This document shows positions 58,498-64,000 of a stretch of DNA of 64,000 nucleotides, one piece after another. The DNA lies in NCBI GenBank assembly GCA_014529385.2, contig CM043959.1, positions 5,484,545 to 5,548,544 on the forward strand. Reading direction: 5' to 3'. Position numbers and translations under genes: made by a program. Numbering within the stretch: position 1 is the first letter of the stretch; each line of letters begins with the position of its first letter. The notes beneath the pieces were generated by a model. It searched no databases. It was not told the DNA's origin and saw only the letters and a program-made list of their open reading frames with translations. The stretch is from Adiantum capillus-veneris (taxonomy: Eukaryota; Streptophyta; Polypodiopsida; Polypodiales; Pteridaceae).

Positions 58498-61227
58498 CCT
58501 AATAAACCTCCATATAGAGTTTCTCAAGCTCAACAAGAGGAGATTATGCGGCAAGTGCATGAGTTAGTTGAGAAGGGTATGGTTAGGCCAAGCTCATCTC
58601 CATTTTGCTCACCTATGCTATTAGTGCAAAATAAAGACGGCACATATCGTATGTGTGTTGAATATAGAGCACTAAATAGGATCACTATCAAGAATAGGTT
58701 TCCTGTTCCACGGGTAGAAGACCTATTTGATAAGCTACAAGGATCGACCTACTTCAGTAGGGTTGACCTAAAAAGTGGCTATCATCAAATAAGGATAGTT
58801 GATCAAGACATTGTAAAGACCGCATTTCGTACTACATTTGGTCTTTACGAATACATTGTCATGCCTTTTGGCTTGACCAATGTACTAGCCACATTCAACC
58901 GCTTGATGGAGAAGCTGTTCAGGCCTCATCGAACCTTCACTGGAGTGTTCTTTGATGATATTATCATCTACGCTAATTCATTGGAGGAACACAAGCAACA
59001 CCTCCAGGTAATATTTCAAGTTTTAAGAGAGAATAAACTTTATGTTAATCGAAAGAAAAGTGAATTTTTCTTGCAAGAGATTTAGTATTTAGGTCACATT
59101 ATCTCTCAAGATGGCATCCAAATGGATCCATCCAAGTTAGAGGTAATAAAAGGATGGCCTAAACCAAGGAATTTTCATGAACTAAGAAGCTTCATAGGTA
59201 TGTGTGCATACTATAGACGCTTCATAGAAAAGTTCTCACAAATTGCGGGACCATTACATGACCTAACAAAGAAAAGCGTTAGGTATACATGGTCTGCTAA
59301 GGAGAACAATGCTTTCAAAAAGCTTAAAGAAAAGCTTATCTCTCAACCTGTGCTTACACTACCAGATCTCTCAAAACCATTTGAGGTCCAATGCGATGCT
59401 TGTGGTGATTGCCTTGGAGCTGTTTTGCTCCAAGAAGGGCACGCCATAGGCTCTGAGAGTTGAAGGCTTGACCCTGTTGAGCAAGCTCTAGGCATATACG
59501 AAAAGGAACTCCTTGCAGTTCTACATGCCTTAGACTCATGGAAGCACTATTTATTGGGGACTCCTTTCATTCTGCGAACGGATCACCAAAGTCTTAAGTA
59601 CTTCATGACATAGACCAAGCTCTCCGACAAAAAAATGAGGTGGGAAAATTTCCTTTCGCAATTTCATTTTCATATTGCTCACATTGCTGGCAAGCATAAT
59701 CAAGTAGCTGATGCACTCTCAAGATGGCCGAGAGTGAATGCGGTTTCCATAGCAACTCACAATGATCTATCTTCAATGATAGATGAGTATGCTATTGATC
59801 CCGATTTTAGAGATGTGATTTCAGCCCTTGCATTAGGGAAGAAAGAAGAACCATTTACTTTACAAGATGGTTATCTTCTCTATGGCAATAGACTATGCGT
59901 TACTAACTCACTACGTGAGAAAGTAATGTATGAATCTCATGCTCCACCTTATGCGGGGCATAGAGGGATTCAGTCTACCTTAAAGGGAATTGAAACATAT
60001 TTCTATTGGCCTACCATGAAAGTGAGCATACAAGAGTATGTTTCCAAATGTGTGGTATGCCAAAAGACAAAATCTGATAGAGGGAAGCAACTTGGATTGC
60101 TTCAACCCTTGCCAATCCCTAATTCACCATGGGAGAGCATATCCATGGATTTTATCTTTGGATTGCCTAAGTCTATCCATGGGAATACGGGAATATGGAC
60201 GATAGTAGATAGGTTTAGTAAACAAGCTCATTTTATACCTGTCAAAAAGACTATCAAAGCCCATCAAATGGCAACCCTCTTTATTTCACAAATTTTCAAG
60301 TACCATGGCTTGCCCATGTCCATAGTGTCGAATAGAGATCCTAGAATGACCAGTAATTTCTGGAAGGGTCTCTTTGAGAATTTAGGAACAAGGCTAAACT
60401 TCTCTTCGGCCTATCATCCACAAACTGATGGCCAAAGTGAAATAGCTAACCTAACCATTCTCGATCTACTAAAAGTCTATGTAACGGAAGTAGATCAAAG
60501 ATCCCAATGGGAGAAGTACTTACCCTTAGTGGAGTATGCTTACAATAACACTGTACATACTTCCACAGGAAAAGCACCTTTCGAGGTAATTGAGGGAAGA
60601 TCAAAAAGTCCCTTGCTAATTAAGGTACATGGGAAGATCTTCGCTGCAGATGAGTATAGTTGAGACCTACAAGAATCTTTCCAAAAGATTAAGGATGCTA
60701 TCTCTATCTCACAGCAAAGGCAAAAGGCTGTTGCTGACAAGCACAGAAGAGCCCAAGCCTTTAAAGAAAATGATTGGGTCTTGTTAAAGTTTCCCAAGGC
60801 TCGATTAAGGCACACAACGGGCAAGAATCCTACGGGTCACCAAAAGTACTATGCTAAACTAGCAAAAAGGTACTATGGTCCCTTTCAGATTCTTAGGCCA
60901 ATCAATGAGATGGCCTATCAACTCAAGTTGCCCAATCATTGGCTCATACACAATGCTTTTCATGTGAGCCTATTAAAGCCTTACAAAGGAGAGCCACCTC
61001 AAGAACCAACTATTGAAGACCCACCGGAGATCGAGGACCAAGAAGAGGTGCTGCAGCCCGAGTCCATTCTCCGACATGAAGACAAGGTACTAAGAGGCGG
61101 TAAGACTATCTGACGATATCTTATTAAGTTTAAGAATTATCCTTTTGAAGATGCTAGATGGATGCAAGGCATACAATTAAAGGATAACCTAAACCTTGTC
61201 AATGCTTACAATGCTTCCCAAGAGTAA
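58498..61227 (+). pseudogene. Chromovirus D pol: RT, RNase H, integrase, chromodomain
   Basis: A single frame of about 910 codons ends at 61225-61227. RT starts at NKPPYRVSQAQQEE; its active site is FFDD (about 58951-58962). RNase H (59370-59730) has the CDACGDCLGAVLLQEG and HIAGKHNQVADALS motifs. The integrase zinc region (HAPPYAGHRG, then CVVCQ) and core (WESISMDF, TDGQSEIAN) follow; the second catalytic Asp is Asn (VSNRDPRM, codon 60331-60333). A chromodomain-like tail (RYLIKFKNYPFEDARWM, 61114-61164) ends it. Five stops: TAG 59083, TGA 59461, TAG 59611, TGA 60661, TGA 61111, each readable as CAG or CGA with C to T. The Asn also reads as a G to A change. Confidence 0.92.
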
Positions 61228-61583
61228 GCAAATGTACAAAATGTTAAAAATGAACAAAATTTTTGTCTTATAAGACTCTCTTTTTCTTTATTTGTGCACA
61301 AAAATGAAGTAGTATGCATGCTTAGATCAAGTTTGCGGAGACGACGTCTCCCAAACACCAAGTAGAGCTTGTCACTCTACTATGGAAGACTGATAGGACT
61401 AATGTGCAAACATGCTTGCGGCAGCCTCAGGCTCTCAAGTGCCAAATGGACTAGTCATCCATTGTGGAATGATGTCGTAGGGTAACATAGGGATCCTCTA
61501 CCCGCTAAGAAAAGGACTCATGAACATGCTTTATCTTCTCTACACCATAGTCGAGGACGACTATGATTTCAAGAGAGAGGTAA
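61228..61583 (+). other. Chromovirus D 3' untranslated region and polypurine tract
   Basis: Non-coding, conserved with 24960-25324 of chromovirus A (gacgacgtctcccaaacacc phrase). It ends in the purine tract AAGAGAGAGGTAA next to the LTR. Confidence 0.75.
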
Positions 61584-61960
61584 TATCATAATAATCAATA
61601 TCTAATTCTCCTAAATGATTTTCTCATATTAAACTGATCATTTAATGTGGAGAAGGCCAAGGGAGAAAAAGCTAGAATATTGGTTAAGCTAGCAGACCGG
61701 CCACAGTAGGGATCCAAAGGAGGGAAAATAGGGATCCAAAGGGGGGTCCATCTGCAAAAGAGCCATGTGCAACAATGGGCTAAAAAGACCCTAAGGTTCA
61801 GCCCATTAAGACTTCCAAAATGCTAAGGTTCCAAAATTCAAAGGTTGTGTCCAAAGGTCAACCCTAGGGAAAATTGGATGCTTTGTGTGTGCCCTAAAAG
61901 TCTTTGCACATCCCTACATGGGAGGGGGCGAGCCCTAAAGGTAGGGGATGAGAGAGAAAG

Positions 61961-61991
<31 letters not shown>
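61961..61991. repeat. (AC)n microsatellite in LTR
   Basis: About 15 AC units. Confidence 0.93.
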
Positions 61992-61993
<2 letters not shown>

Positions 61994-62468
61994 CTCCCTT
62001 TACACAAAGGGAATGAGGGACACATGTCAGCTCCCTAGGCCAGATGCCCACAAGGTGTGCCCAATTTCTATTGGATGACCCTTGAAGTGGACCAATGAAA
62101 ATTAAGCTAGAGTAAATCTAGTTTAATTAATTTAAAAACATTTAATAAAAGAAACCAATGACAATTAAGTCTCCTAGAAGACTATTGGGCAGTCTCCCAA
62201 GGGGTCCAATGAGCATTCAGGAGCCCCATGGCTTGCCTGATTCCTATTGGCCAGGAGGCAAAGGGGTCCAATGAGAGTTTAGTTTAATGATTTAATTACC
62301 TAAAGCTCTCACAAAAGGGGAAAGGGGGACACATGTCAGAAGGCTATCACTTATGATGTTTAATTGTAATTGGCTTGACTTGGGGAGGGCCAATGAGGCT
62401 TCAGGAAGAGCATTTAGCAAGAGGGCTCGCCCAAGAGAGAGAGAGGGGCTGATTTTTGCAAGGCATTA

Positions 62469-62469
<1 letters not shown>

Positions 62470-62505
<36 letters not shown>
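62470..62505. repeat. (AC)n microsatellite in LTR
   Basis: About 18 AC units, at the same relative position as the AC run in the chromovirus A LTR. Confidence 0.93.
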
Positions 62506-62506
<1 letters not shown>

Positions 62507-63340
62507 GCTCATGTGTGAAGAAAGAGAAGACTATCTCTTCCCAAGCTTTAATGGAGAACTCATCACCTACTCCAAGCTTGTGAGATAGAAGCCTACATCA
62601 ACACTCTCTTGGCATGTGGATGCAAATCCAACCAAGAGCCAAGCTTCAATGCATGCTCATCTCCTCTACCAAGCTAATTACTAAGCTAAGCTATGCTACA
62701 TATGAGTGATTATGTGAGGAGATGTACATCTTTCTTGTAAGATACTCCTTCTTCCTCTCAATCTACTCTCATACCCTGCTAGCTCTCACCATCTTCGAAG
62801 GTGTGTGAGGTCTTGGGTCTGAGAACGGGGATAATTCAAGTTGTGTTTGTTAAGTGTTTTGCTTAGTGCATGAAGTTTCCATCTTCATTGCACTAGCTAG
62901 TCTTGAAGGAACACAAAGAATTGTATTGTACAATGTCTCTCTTGATGGGAGAAACCATAATACAAAGCCTTTTGGAGGGGGGACCGGCTCCATGAAAATC
63001 CGGTCCTCAACTATTGTCAATAGCTTAATTTCTCTCTCTTTTGAAAGTATTGTCGATGCTATCTAACTAGGTGTTATGCTTTTTGTTGATCTCTCCACCC
63101 AAGCACTCTTGTAATTCTCATTAGGAATCTATTCTAATGAAATGCCCACTATGTTCATGCTAATTTCCGCTACACATAAGTTATTAGGCCATTAAATGTT
63201 ACAGATGTTGTCCAAATTTGCATTCGACGACTTGATCTACTTTGATTTTCTCTGCAACCTCCTTGGTCCTAGATTCTCTGCAACTCAAAAACATAGCTTG
63301 AGAGCCTTGCCCTTGGTTTTGATTTGCTCAACTTGGCATT

Positions 63341-64000
<660 letters not shown>

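Larger units (their letters stand above)
58491..63203 (+). mobile_element. Ty3/gypsy chromovirus D, 5'-truncated
   Basis: Only pol (from the RT N-terminus) and the 3' LTR are present. The 5' LTR, primer site, gag and protease are replaced by unknown gene 2. It belongs to the same family as chromoviruses A and B and is the best preserved pol of the three. Confidence 0.88.
61584..63203 (+). repeat. 3' LTR of chromovirus D
   Basis: 1620 bp, starting TATCATAATAATC (TGTCAT in relatives) and ending AAATGTTACA. It shares the GGGGGGACCGGCTCC segment (62978) and later parts with the other family LTRs, but the 61680-62420 part is clearly diverged, with no GCTTGAGG-type minisatellite, so this is a different subfamily. 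Confidence 0.85.

Overview
This window looks like repeat-rich nuclear DNA of a land plant. It holds Tork-like Ty1/copia elements, chromodomain Ty3/gypsy elements with LTRs of 1.6-1.9 kb, primer sites matching initiator tRNA-Met, L1-type LINE debris, tRNA-derived SINEs, MITE-like DNA transposons and many long (AG)n and (AC)n arrays. There are no operons, rRNA genes, CRISPR arrays or convincing single-copy host genes. A large-genome non-seed plant such as a fern would fit, but the species call is inference only.

Layout. 1-3.6 kb: a truncated TIR element, microsatellites and SINE-like pieces. 3.87-8.1 kb: an unrecognised broken gene with a TATA-like box, a short first exon, a 2.1-kb intron and a 655-codon frame with six stops. 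8.5-39.9 kb: one nested stack. A SINE was split by a Ty1/copia element (8563-39893, target duplication CTCCT). That copia was then hit by a 218-bp MITE in gag (8-bp duplication), by a 15.9-kb chromovirus in integrase (11061-26974), and by a 10-kb antisense Ty3 element of another lineage in RNase H (29110-39140). The chromovirus itself carries a second, antisense chromovirus (14889-22395, duplication TCTAA). The nest is three retrotransposons deep.

39.9-41.4 kb is LINE 3' debris. 41358-46855 is a nearly intact Tork-like copia element (192-bp LTRs, duplication GTAAC, one polyprotein frame with two stops). 46.9-48.5 kb holds antisense copia remnants. 48.5-55 kb is mostly unassigned, with a LINE fragment, a 48-bp minisatellite and a complete TA-flanked TIR element (53299-54724) whose inverted relative lies at 1-503. 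55.2-58.5 kb holds poly-C and poly-G tracts and two unrecognised broken genes; between them are a perfect TTCG-loop hairpin and a TATA box. 58.5-63.2 kb is a 5'-truncated chromovirus pol with its 3' LTR, joined directly to the second unknown gene.

The three chromoviruses are one family: gag and CCHC knuckle, then protease, RT, RNase H, integrase and a chromodomain-like tail, all cytoplasmic-particle and nuclear-integration functions. All copies here are broken. Most stop codons read as C-to-T changes of CAG, CGA or CAA codons, which fits decay of methylated, silenced repeats. The best candidates for something undescribed are the unknown genes at 3.97-8.1 kb and 56.07-58.5 kb, the fungal-like antisense Ty3 element, and a chromovirus that contains a copy of its own flanking target DNA.
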